Origin: a virus
IMG/VR virus record: IMGVR_UViG_3300044612_002129
Coordinates: 1-36,145 of that record
DNA length: 36,145 bases
Strand: one strand, 5' to 3'
How positions within the stretch are numbered: the stretch's first letter is position 1; each line of letters opens with the position of its first letter. Below, one piece after another: positions 22,113 to 28,912 of this stretch. The notes under the pieces were generated by a model. The model worked only from the letters and a program-made list of their open reading frames with translations. It was not told where the DNA came from and did no database searches. A program made the position numbers and the translations under genes.

Positions 22113-22604
22113 CTAATCTTGGTGTGCAACTTGACGTCCGGCACGCTCTGCTTTTATCTGAGCGCGTGCTCGTTCTACCTTTTTAACGTAATCGAAGTTA
22201 GCAACGTTTGTCAACTTAAATCGGTTTGGGCCTCGGTTATAACAGACATACCAGTAGCGTCCGTAGGCAGCGCAGCTTGGCCGCTCTCTAAGCCAGGCAA
22301 GGTAAGCTGCTGCGGCTCTAGTATTAACTCTTGGATCTTTGCTAGCGTTGGCTCCGAAGTACTCTGGTCGAAGTTGAAATAGCCCGACTTCTTTAGCGGC
22401 GCCAATTGCCCTGGGATTAAGGTTGCTTTCAACTCTTGCGATTGCAAGTACTGTGCTATGGTCCAATCCATGTTTCTTAGCCTCCGTTTTAATTATATGT
22501 TCTAATTCTGGACGCGTCTCTGCTACTACCACCGCGCCGGCGATGGCGGCGAACAGGAGCAATTTAATAACCCATGTATAGACATTTCTCGTTTTTTTCC
22601 GCAT
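22113..22604 (-). CDS. Lytic transglycosylase (SLT-like) with N-terminal membrane anchor
   Basis: I choose ATG 22604, which lies ten bases after GGAGA; the ATG at 22613 is too close to the site. The product is 163 residues. Residues 10-28 (TWVIKLLLFAAIAGAVVVA) are a signal anchor. The catalytic domain reads VLAIARVESNLNP with Glu59, KEVGLFQLRPEYFG, then RAAAAYLAWLRER and YWYVCYNRGPNRF, the order seen in soluble lytic transglycosylase-type domains. It cleaves peptidoglycan from the periplasmic side and is likely part of the lysis set, possibly released from the membrane like SAR endolysins. Confidence 0.8.
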   Translation of the reverse strand: MRKKTRNVYTWVIKLLLFAAIAGAVVVAETRPELEHIIKTEAKKHGLDHSTVLAIARVESNLNPRAIGAAKEVGLFQLRPEYFGANASKDPRVNTRAAAAYLAWLRERPSCAAYGRYWYVCYNRGPNRFKLTNVANFDYVKKVERARAQIKAERAGRQVAHQD

Positions 22605-22897
22605 GCGGCACATTCTCCTTGTTCGATTCGCTTTTTAACTACATCTTCATTGTAGCCAAAAGGTAGCTGCTCGTCAAGACTTGTGTAACCGTCGTAAGCA
22701 TATGGGTTATATTGAATGCCAAGCTCGGCCTCCTTAACCATATACGTTGCCGTGGTGTAAGTGCCTACAACTCTTACAATGTAGTAATCGCTGGTTGATC
22801 CTTGACGCACTATTTCTACTTCGATACCTGGATACAAGCCGCCCGTAGTTGGACCGTTATAAGTAACTCGCTGGCCTGGCTTAAAACGATACGACAT
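22526..22897 (-). CDS. Protein with SH3-like N-terminus and Cys-rich tail
   Basis: The product is 123 residues, with GGAGA about 12 bases before ATG. The N-terminal half (RFKPGQRVTYNGPTTGGLYPG, then EVEIVRQG) looks like a small SH3/KOW-type beta barrel. The C-terminal part has ECAACGKK and NCSCS, a possible zinc knuckle. Its last 79 bases overlap the transglycosylase gene in another frame, a long overlap that may be shared coding. The function is unknown. Confidence 0.45.
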   Translation of the reverse strand: MSYRFKPGQRVTYNGPTTGGLYPGIEVEIVRQGSTSDYYIVRVVGTYTTATYMVKEAELGIQYNPYAYDGYTSLDEQLPFGYNEDVVKKRIEQGECAACGKKREMSIHGLLNCSCSPPSPARW

Positions 22898-23111
22898 AGT
22901 TGATTCTTTTCTCCACTATTATGCGTGTTACCAAAACTGCATTACCAACGTACCAACGCTGCTCTTCAGTCGTGTGTCGACGAATCAGTTGGTCTGATAG
23001 TTGTGACAGTCGGTACTGGTCTGAGATGGCGCGTTGTAACTCCTGGTTTGAGGTTAGTTCCTTTGGCTGGATGCTCCCGATAATTGCCAAGATTACGACT
23101 AGCGATTCCAT
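22881..23111 (-). CDS. Small membrane protein, unknown function
   Basis: The product is 76 residues, starting at ATG with GAGG six bases upstream. Residues 4-14 are a short hydrophobic segment (LVVILAIIGSI) followed by a charged helix (QELQRAISDQYRLSQLSDQL). It overlaps the previous ORF by 146 bases in another frame, and the next gene by 17. N-terminal anchor plus helix is the layout of many small phage lysis accessory proteins. The function is not known. Confidence 0.45.
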   Translation of the reverse strand: MESLVVILAIIGSIQPKELTSNQELQRAISDQYRLSQLSDQLIRRHTTEEQRWYVGNAVLVTRIIVEKRINYVVSF

Positions 23112-23202
23112 CTTTAACCTCTTTAAGCATGAAGCTAATACGATTAATTTCTGTTGCTAAAATTGACAACGCGCGCTCTAATTCAATGATATCTTTTTCC
23201 AT
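22966..23202 (-). CDS. Small helical protein overlapping the next gene
   Basis: The product is 78 residues, starting at ATG with GAGG seven bases upstream. The first 35 residues are a charged amphipathic helix (EKDIIELERALSILATEINR), and the rest is basic and Thr/Pro-rich without clear structure. The last 146 bases overlap the downstream gene in another frame. It is possible that only the first part is functional and the tail is passive read-through to the next stop. Confidence 0.4.
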   Translation of the reverse strand: MEKDIIELERALSILATEINRISFMLKEVKDGIASRNLGNYREHPAKGTNLKPGVTTRHLRPVPTVTTIRPTDSSTHD

Positions 23203-23217
23203 GTTCGTACCTCTTAA

Positions 23218-23535
23218 TTACTTAGTAACCGCAACACCAACACCAGCCCCAACAATAAACCAAAGCCAAGGTTCCCTATACCAAGGAGTAGGCAGCGCGT
23301 TAACAATTGGACTTGCCGTTTTAAGGGCTTGTTTAAGTGCAGCATTTTGATCTCCTAGCATCGAGATTGTTTCAGCCTGTCGTTTGATAACGATATCGCC
23401 GCTAGCTAGCACGTCTTCGCACGACGCCAACTGTTCCTTACAGCTGTCTATTACTGTCGCCTGAGCCGGGTTTGCTAGAAGAACCAAAACGAGCGCGGTG
23501 CTTAGCCAGCTTTTCTTCGTAAGATAATGTATCAC
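23218..23535 (-). CDS. Secreted coiled-coil protein with C-terminal anchor (spanin-like partner)
   Basis: The product is 105 residues from GTG with a GAGGTGA site. Residues 1-26 are a signal peptide ending ANPAQA, which predicts ordinary cleavage; Cys32 lacks a good lipobox. A periplasmic coiled coil follows (CKEQLASCEDVLASGDIVIK, AETISMLGDQNAALKQ). Residues 89-103 are a C-terminal membrane segment (WLWFIVGAGVGVAVTK). The gene starts inside the i-spanin-like gene in another frame, as Rz1 does in Rz. The C-terminal anchor is unlike Rz1 and recalls unimolecular spanins, but without their N-terminal lipoprotein signal. Confidence 0.5.
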   Translation of the reverse strand: MIHYLTKKSWLSTALVLVLLANPAQATVIDSCKEQLASCEDVLASGDIVIKRQAETISMLGDQNAALKQALKTASPIVNALPTPWYREPWLWFIVGAGVGVAVTK

Positions 23536-23707
23536 GAATCACCTCTGTTTTTAATTTATCAATTTGTTTATCCATTTGCAAGGCTTCTTGGCGCTGCGCG
23601 TTAAATTTCTCAACTTCTTTGGACGTGTGTCGTCCGCGCAAAAAATCTATTGCAAACACGGCTCCTACTAGCCCTGCAATTATTAATATTACGTCAGTCA
23701 TTGTCAT
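23438..23707 (-). CDS. i-spanin-like (Rz-like) inner membrane protein
   Basis: The product is 89 residues, starting at ATG eight bases after GGAGG. Residues 4-22 are an N-terminal transmembrane helix (TDVILIIAGLVGAVFAIDF). A long charged periplasmic helix follows (KEVEKFNAQRQEALQMDKQ, then KLKTEVIRDTLSYEEKLAKH), with a flexible tail. This is the Rz plan, and the gene overlaps the secreted coiled-coil gene by 98 bases in another frame. Together they may link inner and outer membranes at lysis. The assignment rests on layout and context. Confidence 0.5.
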   Translation of the reverse strand: MTMTDVILIIAGLVGAVFAIDFLRGRHTSKEVEKFNAQRQEALQMDKQIDKLKTEVIRDTLSYEEKLAKHRARFGSSSKPGSGDSNRQL

Positions 23708-23792
23708 TCGGTGGTCCTCCCCAATCGGCTATAATCTGCATTCCTAAAACCACTAGCAGGAATGCTATAAAGAAAAGTAAAAACTCGTGCAT
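23694..23792 (-). CDS. 32-residue single-pass membrane peptide
   Basis: The ATG at 23792 overlaps the protease stop (TAATG) and has GGTGAG eight bases upstream. The product is MHEFLLFFIAFLLVVLGMQ followed by 13 polar residues ending PPNDND. Residues 4-21 are a strong transmembrane helix. The gene overlaps the i-spanin-like start by 14 bases. Good site, coupling at both ends and a hydrophobic product make it a convincing small gene of the lysis cluster, perhaps a pinholin or a holin regulator. Confidence 0.55.
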   Translation of the reverse strand: MHEFLLFFIAFLLVVLGMQIIADWGGPPNDND

Positions 23793-24478
23793 TAGCGGTA
23801 CTCACCTTTTTTAAGCCCGTCAATAGCTTTAATAACTTCAGCTGTCGGCGTAGCAATTGCATACTCTCGATTAGTCATCACGATAACACCTGCGACATTG
23901 TTAGTAGCAGCATTGACAACTGGGCCGCCTGAACAACCTCCGTATGTAGGGTCACGCATAATAAGCACATGTTTATTATTGATCTGTGGAATCGTAGCGT
24001 ACTCAATAGTTTTATGCCAGAGTTTGACTAGGCGTACTGCCTGGGCATAGCCATAACTAATTAGTTCGGTATTAGCTTTAAACGGCGCGGTTGCTAGACC
24101 GTAAACACTTTTAGGCTTTAATCGTTTAGAAACGTTTAACAGGCATAAGTCAACCTTAGGTTCGCCGCTGAATACTATTGTAGCTTCGTATAGATCATCG
24201 CCACGACTAACAGAAATCGAATCAACGTTTTCGCAGTTATGGCCTGCGGTAACAAACGTTAGCTTGTTACCATAACGCGCAAAAAACCCGCTTCCGTATG
24301 ACACGTCAAATTCGCCAGTGTTAGTATTTACTTTGCTTTGAATTGTTTGGTAAACCGCGTCGATGGCAAACTTGTCGCTAGGTGTGTGAGCTGGACTTTT
24401 TTGAACAGTGCTAACTGTGGTAAACGAACTACCTAACATGTTGCCAACAAACACTGAGAGCGCTAATATTTTAACCAT
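23792..24478 (-). CDS. Secreted trypsin-like serine protease
   Basis: The product is 228 residues. The N-terminus (VKILALSVFVGNMLGSSF) is a signal peptide. The chymotrypsin-fold triad is complete: His80 in FVTAGHNC, Asp110 in GEPKVDLCLLNV and Ser183 in YGGCSGGPVVN. The GSGFFA turn before the His and the late AGVIVMTN strand are also typical. It should be exported and act in the periplasm or outside. The gene lies in the lysis cluster between a membrane-anchored protein and the tiny membrane peptide. The ribosome binding site is weak and the start overlaps the upstream stop by 8 bases. Its target is unknown. Confidence 0.78.
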   Translation of the reverse strand: MVKILALSVFVGNMLGSSFTTVSTVQKSPAHTPSDKFAIDAVYQTIQSKVNTNTGEFDVSYGSGFFARYGNKLTFVTAGHNCENVDSISVSRGDDLYEATIVFSGEPKVDLCLLNVSKRLKPKSVYGLATAPFKANTELISYGYAQAVRLVKLWHKTIEYATIPQINNKHVLIMRDPTYGGCSGGPVVNAATNNVAGVIVMTNREYAIATPTAEVIKAIDGLKKGEYR

Positions 24479-24788
24479 AATTAGCCATCACTTTCTGACA
24501 TTCTCTGTCTAGACGTTCAAGGACCTTTTGTAAGTTTAACTTACGCAATAGGCTGTTGTCAATAGTCTCCGACCAGATTTGTTGGCGCTGTGGCATGCAT
24601 TCCATTAGGATGTTGCTCGTGCCATCGCGGTTGTCCCGCCACTCGATAACCTCGCCAGCGTAGCTAGGAACGCTTACCTTTGGCCGGGTTGGCGGTGGCG
24701 ATGCTGACAATGGTGAACTCAACGCCTTGTAAACGAATAAAAAGCTGATTAACAATATCACTAATAGAACTGCCAGTAAGTGTCGCAT
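24471..24788 (-). CDS. Membrane-anchored small protein, unknown function
   Basis: The product is 105 residues, starting at ATG after AAGGGG. Residues 4-22 are an N-terminal transmembrane segment (LLAVLLVILLISFLFVY), followed by a Pro-rich linker (SASPPPTRPKVSVPSY). The C-terminal domain (about 45-100) has two cysteines and a charged helix (LRKLNLQKVLERLDREC). It is coupled to the protease by an 8-base overlap, so it may be a partner or inhibitor of the protease. No family is recognised. Confidence 0.5.
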   Translation of the reverse strand: MRHLLAVLLVILLISFLFVYKALSSPLSASPPPTRPKVSVPSYAGEVIEWRDNRDGTSNILMECMPQRQQIWSETIDNSLLRKLNLQKVLERLDRECQKVMANYG

Positions 24789-24836
24789 CTTGTAACCCCT
24801 TGTCGCTATCGTTAATTAAAAACTTAATTGTTACGG

Positions 24837-25250
24837 TCATAGCGGTCGAAACTCTCTTGAAGGGCGGTCAGCGCGCGTGCCTCGGTCGATATGCGTCCAC
24901 GACGCCGTGTATTCTATAGCTTCCATAAATAGCCCGTGTTTACGCAGCAGCTCCGCCCCTTGAGCGTGCGCTCGAATAGCTTGGCCTAGCTCTTGGCCTA
25001 GGAAGTCGACTGCCTTACCTTCCATGTGTAACGAGCGCTTCGCTCCGCCGGCGGCAGCGTTGGCGCTTGGCGGCCTAAAGCCAGAGCTTATTTTTAGCTC
25101 GTGTATGTAACCTAGCTCCTCTAACAAAAGGTTTAGCTTGGCTGCGGTAATGCGCGCCTCCATGCGAATGATGGCGCTAGCCTGGTCCTTACGGCCCGGA
25201 AACTTCCCGCCTGAGGTTAGAATATCTAGCTCAGTAAGCTTTGTTGCCAT
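24837..25250 (-). CDS. M15-type peptidase endolysin
   Basis: The start is taken at ATG 25250 (GGGAG upstream). The product is 137 residues with no signal peptide. Residues 53-82 show KISSGFRPPSANAAAGG and SLHMEGKAVDF, giving zinc ligands His75 and Asp82. Residues 113-122 (EYTASWTHID) supply the third ligand, His120. This is the D-Ala-D-Ala carboxypeptidase / L-Ala-D-Glu endopeptidase fold used by phage endolysins. As a cytoplasmic enzyme it would need a holin to reach the cell wall. It overlaps the MazG-like gene by 20 bases. The 48 bases after its stop hold only a weak AT-rich inverted repeat. Confidence 0.8.
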   Translation of the reverse strand: MATKLTELDILTSGGKFPGRKDQASAIIRMEARITAAKLNLLLEELGYIHELKISSGFRPPSANAAAGGAKRSLHMEGKAVDFLGQELGQAIRAHAQGAELLRKHGLFMEAIEYTASWTHIDRGTRADRPSREFRPL

Positions 25251-25560
25251 GTCGGTAACTTCTCCCTGCATTGTAAGCAATTTTTTTCTCTAACACTTGC
25301 TCAACGTCCCAGCCACGCGATCCAAAATAATCCATAATTCTAATCATCGCGTCAACTAGCTCAACTGCTTCACCTTCTGGTTTTCCGTTTATCTCGTAAT
25401 ACGGCGGTTTGCTTCCGCGCGCTTCTTCGCAGGCTTCTGCTAGTTCCGACACTATGAGCATTTGGATTTCTAAAGGTGAGCGTGGTACACCGTCGTGCCA
25501 GCCCTTCTCTTTAGCCATCTCGTGAACTATCAATGTGTACTCGTTTAACGTCTTACTCAT
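25231..25560 (-). CDS. MazG-like nucleotide pyrophosphohydrolase
   Basis: The product is 109 residues, with AAGG before ATG. It shows the all-alpha NTP pyrophosphohydrolase signature: SELAEACEEARG supplies an ExxE-type metal site in the second helix, and EAVELVDAMIRIMDYF supplies the ExxD in the third. The KGWHDGVPRSPLEIQM lead-in is typical of phage MazG-like proteins. It hydrolyses nucleoside triphosphates or lowers (p)ppGpp-type signals. It is the second nucleotide-hydrolysing enzyme in the window, with the one at 18488-18865. Confidence 0.75.
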   Translation of the reverse strand: MSKTLNEYTLIVHEMAKEKGWHDGVPRSPLEIQMLIVSELAEACEEARGSKPPYYEINGKPEGEAVELVDAMIRIMDYFGSRGWDVEQVLEKKIAYNAGRSYRHGNKAY

Positions 25561-25745
25561 CTTGTTACCTTACCTTCTATCGGATCTTTACGTCTAGATT
25601 CTTTTACTCTATTCCACCAATAATCACTTGGCACATCTTTCCAATACTGAACTTCTTTTAATTTTTCAAGTACTTCTAGCGTACACCACATAGAGTAAAG
25701 CTCGCCGCGTTCTTTATAAACTGCCCAAACAAAATTACTATTCAC
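25557..25745 (-). CDS. Small Trp-rich protein, unknown function
   Basis: The start is placed at GTG 25745, because GGAGG stands exactly six bases upstream; the longer frame overlaps the previous gene with no site. The product is 62 residues with five Trp (NFVWAVYKERGELYSMWCT, KDVPSDYWWNRVKE) and a basic end. It may fold as a small sheet. It overlaps the upstream gene by 8 and the MazG-like gene by 4 bases. No family is recognised. Confidence 0.5.
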   Translation of the reverse strand: MNSNFVWAVYKERGELYSMWCTLEVLEKLKEVQYWKDVPSDYWWNRVKESRRKDPIEGKVTR

Positions 25746-26397
25746 GATAAGCCTCCAGACTTGCGTCTGCGTAAAGTTTACGTATCCACTCGCTATTAGG
25801 TTCAGGAGAGTAGTAACCATTTACGCGACGTAGCAGGTCCATCCTGTCGACTAATGCAACGTTAGCCCGCACTAAACGATGATAGCCTTTTTTATGTAGG
25901 AAGTAAACAACAACAAACCAATTAAGATGGTCGGCGTACTGGTCATCTGTACGCACGATGCGTTCAAACCAACGTAGCCGCTCGTCGTCAGAGTAGCGAT
26001 ACGGCACGAATTTAAACAGGGCCGCCTGCACGAGGTTAACGAGGCCGAGGGCCGCCCACCAGTTACGTGCCGCAAACATGACGCCAGGAGAAGCAAGCTT
26101 ACTAGGAGCCGTGCGCCAATACAGTGCGGGCATCTTGTGGTCAAAACCTAGGATGAGCGGTAGTGCCTGATCGCTTGTAAAATCCTTGTAGTCCCAGCCA
26201 TCTAGCTTGGCTAGGCTTGGGTGCCGGACGTAGCCAACTTCTGCAACAAAGTTAACCAGATCCAGCTTTTCTAGCCGAAGGTCTCCTAGCACAAATGCTC
26301 GCGACGTCTCTGCGCACGAGTCGCCTACTGAGGATGGCCAGCTGTTGCCGTTCTGTTCAAAGTGCATTGTGTTATCTATTGCGTGTAAGTATGCCAC
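25738..26397 (-). CDS. Protein of unknown function
   Basis: The product is 219 residues from GTG 26397 (GAGGA upstream). It is rich in aromatics and looks globular, with conserved-looking stretches (NGNSWPSSVGDSCAETSRA, NFVAEVGYVRHPSLAKLDGW, LYWRTAPSKLASPGVMF, HLNWFVVVYFLHKKGYHRL). A mildly hydrophobic segment (NWWAALGLVNLVQAALF) does not look long enough to be a sure membrane helix. It could be an enzyme, perhaps carbohydrate-related by its many Trp/Tyr, but I cannot name a family. Confidence 0.55.
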   Translation of the reverse strand: MAYLHAIDNTMHFEQNGNSWPSSVGDSCAETSRAFVLGDLRLEKLDLVNFVAEVGYVRHPSLAKLDGWDYKDFTSDQALPLILGFDHKMPALYWRTAPSKLASPGVMFAARNWWAALGLVNLVQAALFKFVPYRYSDDERLRWFERIVRTDDQYADHLNWFVVVYFLHKKGYHRLVRANVALVDRMDLLRRVNGYYSPEPNSEWIRKLYADASLEAYRE

Positions 26398-26401
26398 TTG
26401 G

Positions 26402-26935
26402 TTACTCTTCCTCGTTGTCGATTGCTTCGAGTTCTGCGTCGTCCGCCTCTACATAATTAGCAATTGTTGCTTCCTCGTCCTCTACACTGGGGTCAGCTAA
26501 AATGCAGGCAGAAATCCAATCGTCTCGCTGTTCCATCAACTTCTCCACCTTGCGGCGCTCGCGCTGGAGTTCCTTTTGAAGGTCATTAATATATTTCTGA
26601 ATTGATTCGGCTGTGTCGTACTCGCCAGGCAGGACGTGCTTTGTGGCTTTGTCCCACAGGAGTTTTAACTCGTCGTAGGCGTTGGCTTCGATGACTTCAA
26701 CCTGCGGTGCATGAAAGCTTATCGGGCCTTCGATTTGCTCGCAAGAGTAGACCTCGTCTCCAATAATCCAAAACCTTCGCGGCGCTCCCTGCTTCTCGCG
26801 CCACTCGCCGAAGAAAACGTGTTCAGGGTTCCAGCTTCTAGAATCTGCAAAGTCTGATTCGTTAAATTCTTTACCCATCGGACCAATCACAGTCTTTCCA
26901 GCTAACGCTAACTCTTTGGCTTGGATGATGTTCAC
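26402..26935 (-). CDS. Coiled-coil acidic protein, unknown function
   Basis: The product is 177 residues. The GTG start overlaps the previous stop (GTGA) with GGAGG six bases upstream. Residues 1-85 look like a small mixed domain (TVIGPMGKEFNESDF, APRRFWIIGDEVYSCE). Residues 110-140 form a coiled coil (IQKYINDLQKELQRERRKVE) and the C-terminus is strongly acidic (DDAELEAIDNEEE). It has no recognised motif. Confidence 0.5.
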   Translation of the reverse strand: MNIIQAKELALAGKTVIGPMGKEFNESDFADSRSWNPEHVFFGEWREKQGAPRRFWIIGDEVYSCEQIEGPISFHAPQVEVIEANAYDELKLLWDKATKHVLPGEYDTAESIQKYINDLQKELQRERRKVEKLMEQRDDWISACILADPSVEDEEATIANYVEADDAELEAIDNEEE

Positions 26936-27327
26936 GACTCACCTCCAGTTCGTCGAACTAACGCCTTAACAATCAGCCCACGAAGCTCGCTCTCGTCTAA
27001 GCTACCTAGCTGATCAAGTACATGATGCAGCGTCGGCGCAGTGACATCGATCTTCGTCGACGAGTAGGTAACCTTTGGCACATAACCAGCTGCAATCAAC
27101 TGCGCAACGTTAACGTACGACAAGTACGAAGCTATCGCTGGCATATAAATCTTACGATTAGGGTAACGCGTAATCTCGATAGCCGATCCAGGTTTTATGC
27201 GCGCGTCGGTTATAAACTGCGTGACCTTACGTGTGTACTCGCTAGCACGGCCCGGATTTCTATTGGCCACTTGTCGGCCAATTTTAATTGCTGATTGCAC
27301 TACTCTATTTCCTACTGGAAGACTCAT
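26932..27327 (-). CDS. Basic protein of unknown function
   Basis: The product is 131 residues, with AAGG before ATG. It is basic throughout, with a helical N-terminus (VVQSAIKIGRQVANRNPGRA), a short beta region (SAIEITRYPNRKIYMPAI) and a helical C-terminus. It may bind nucleic acid, judging by charge and position between primase and nucleotide-metabolism genes, but no motif confirms this. Confidence 0.45.
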   Translation of the reverse strand: MSLPVGNRVVQSAIKIGRQVANRNPGRASEYTRKVTQFITDARIKPGSAIEITRYPNRKIYMPAIASYLSYVNVAQLIAAGYVPKVTYSSTKIDVTAPTLHHVLDQLGSLDESELRGLIVKALVRRTGGES

Positions 27328-27573
27328 TTAATTACCTTTCGTTAACTGTTTAACTAAGTCTAGCAAAAATAAAACGTCTTGTCTAGCATTAAGTACAAAA
27401 AGTGCATCGTCCATGTGCCAATAGGTTGGTCGCGACACGTCGTGTTTGCTTAAGCTTGGGCGCGGTTTAACTACGTCTACGTTAAACGGAATGTTGGCGC
27501 TGCAAATCCACTCGCCTGCGTACATGGCGTTAACGCGCTTTTCAATCTCGTCTAAGCGTTTTTTAGTATCCAT
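27328..27573 (-). CDS. Small protein of unknown function
   Basis: The product is 81 residues, starting at ATG after AAAGG and overlapping the FmdB-like gene by 11 bases. It has a helical N-terminus (KKRLDEIEKRVNAMYAGEW), a central loop with prolines, and a C-terminal helix (ARQDVLFLLDLVKQLTKG). No family is recognised. Confidence 0.45.
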   Translation of the reverse strand: MDTKKRLDEIEKRVNAMYAGEWICSANIPFNVDVVKPRPSLSKHDVSRPTYWHMDDALFVLNARQDVLFLLDLVKQLTKGN

Positions 27574-27805
27574 CTTTATACCAACCTTTGCCTTTCAATA
27601 TATGTGACGTGCCCTGGGAAATTAAGCGCTTTTTCTCGACGCCTCCGCAAGCTGGACAGGCTTCGCCAGGTTCGTCGCGCTCGGCGGCGCTCATGCTTGT
27701 GTAAAACACTTCGTACTCATGGCCGCATTCGTAATTCACGCTTGCGACATCCTTTATATACGGTTTTGATACGATAGATTCACATTTGTATTGGTAAATT
27801 GGCAC
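27563..27805 (-). CDS. FmdB-like zinc-ribbon protein with an insertion in the zinc knuckle
   Basis: The product is 80 residues from GTG with GAGG upstream. It opens MPIYQYKCE and continues YECGHEYEVFYTSMS, then CPACGG, ISQGTSHILKGKGWYKDGY, the order of FmdB-type zinc ribbons. In the usual family the first Cys pair is C-x-x-C; here 18 residues (ESIVSKPYIKDVASVNYE) separate Cys8 from Cys27. The second pair (CPAC) is normal. It may be a small regulatory or nucleic-acid-binding protein. It starts four bases after the primase stop. Confidence 0.6.
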   Translation of the reverse strand: MPIYQYKCESIVSKPYIKDVASVNYECGHEYEVFYTSMSAAERDEPGEACPACGGVEKKRLISQGTSHILKGKGWYKDGY

Positions 27806-27808
27806 AGG

Positions 27809-28660
27809 TTACCTCGCTCGCGTTTTACGCTTAAAATAAACATCGTAAACTATTCTAGCGGCCTCGTCAAGTCTACTTGCGTCAGCCGTAATACCTTGTA
27901 GTTCCGCGCAGTTGTCAGCCAAGGCTAGCGCCTCTTCATATCCTAAACCAACAACATCAGCTAGGTCACAGACGATGGCATACAGTCGGTCGTGACGCGA
28001 CACTCCCGGGCGACAGCCTTCCTCGCCGCGTAAAAACCGCCACGAGGATTCGCTAAGCTCACCGCTGGCTTTACGCGCTTCGTCAGCCTTACGTAGCTCG
28101 GCGGCCCGAGCATCAAACGCTGCTATCCTGTCGTCATAGCGCGCTAGCCAGCTAGCTAACCGCGTCGGCGTAACCTTCCTATCCATTACAACCAACTCCT
28201 GCTCGGCGCCTGTCTTTTCGTTAGTGCCTAGCGGTGCGCGAGTCAACCTAGCTGGGTCCTTCATTTTGCGGTCAGCGGACGGAAAGATTATATCTAGTCT
28301 TCTACGTACCTCAACGAAATCCTCATAACCAATATCCTCTGTCAACGCGCAAACAAAGTGCATGCTTTTGTTGCCAGACCAGACGGCTGTGGTAACTGGA
28401 AACTTAGAGTCAGCCATGTAAGCTAGCTGCTCGCCTGCATCGGCGCCGTCGTCGCGCTCAATTAGTAAATTTCTATACGCGGTTACGTTAGCACTCGTTC
28501 GCCATACCTTAATTGGGTTTACGGATACCCACTGTGGGCGGCGCGCTTCAGCTTCAGTCAACGTAACTGCTGCAGCCTCTGACAACTGGCGACTAGCTGC
28601 TAGCCGCTCGCCAGGTAAAAACAACTTGTCTAAGTAATCCTTTAGCAAGCTAGCTGCCAT
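27809..28660 (-). CDS. Archaeo-eukaryotic-type primase (AEP / prim-pol-like)
   Basis: The product is 283 residues, with AAGG before ATG. It carries the AEP motifs: LLIERDDG with Glu68 and Asp70 (metal binding), SGNKSMHFVC with His101, and DPARLTRAPLG with Asp135, Arg138 and Arg141. A helical C-terminal part (about 190-280) follows, where many such primases have a helicase-interacting domain. It lies one small gene from the SF3 helicase, the usual primase-helicase pairing of phages and plasmids. It would make primers for the family A polymerase. Confidence 0.8.
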   Translation of the reverse strand: MAASLLKDYLDKLFLPGERLAASRQLSEAAAVTLTEAEARRPQWVSVNPIKVWRTSANVTAYRNLLIERDDGADAGEQLAYMADSKFPVTTAVWSGNKSMHFVCALTEDIGYEDFVEVRRRLDIIFPSADRKMKDPARLTRAPLGTNEKTGAEQELVVMDRKVTPTRLASWLARYDDRIAAFDARAAELRKADEARKASGELSESSWRFLRGEEGCRPGVSRHDRLYAIVCDLADVVGLGYEEALALADNCAELQGITADASRLDEAARIVYDVYFKRKTRAR

Positions 28661-28910
28661 CGTTATTTACCTTTATTTTAGTTGTAAAAACTTTTACAGG
28701 TAACGCATTAATATAAAAAATTTGTCCGCATCCAACTGGATGATCGTCCGGTGAACAAAAAGCTGAGCCTATAATTCCAGAAACAACTTCAGCATCTACT
28801 GCTTCTTCGTCGTAATTGCGTAAGTTAGGATACGCAGCGCTTTTGCTTTGCTGCTCTTGTTTTTCTCCACAGTGTGGACAAGTAACCCAAACTTTATCAA
28901 ACATGCCCAT
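28650..28910 (-). CDS. Small zinc-binding protein, unknown function
   Basis: The product is 86 residues, starting at ATG with GGTGG six bases upstream. It opens MGMFDKVWVTCPHCGEKQEQ, has a later Cys (GSAFCSPDD) and another (VGCGQIF), giving four possible zinc ligands. It then ends in a beta hairpin (FYINALPVKVFTTKIKV). Small MGMFD...CPxCG proteins occur in many phages without known function. It sits between the helicase and primase genes and overlaps the primase by 11 bases, so a replication-related role is possible. Confidence 0.55.
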   Translation of the reverse strand: MGMFDKVWVTCPHCGEKQEQQSKSAAYPNLRNYDEEAVDAEVVSGIIGSAFCSPDDHPVGCGQIFYINALPVKVFTTKIKVNNDGS

Positions 28911-28912
28911 AA

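Noticed and set aside
22211-22471. 86-residue - strand ORF inside the transglycosylase gene
   Set aside because: No ribosome binding site at its ATG and no membrane or lipoprotein signal; treated as a shadow.
18488-25560. A 2-aminoadenine (Z-genome) phage, suggested by PolA plus nucleotide hydrolases
   Set aside because: No PurZ- or DatZ-like gene is visible here, and the hydrolases alone are widespread in ordinary phages.
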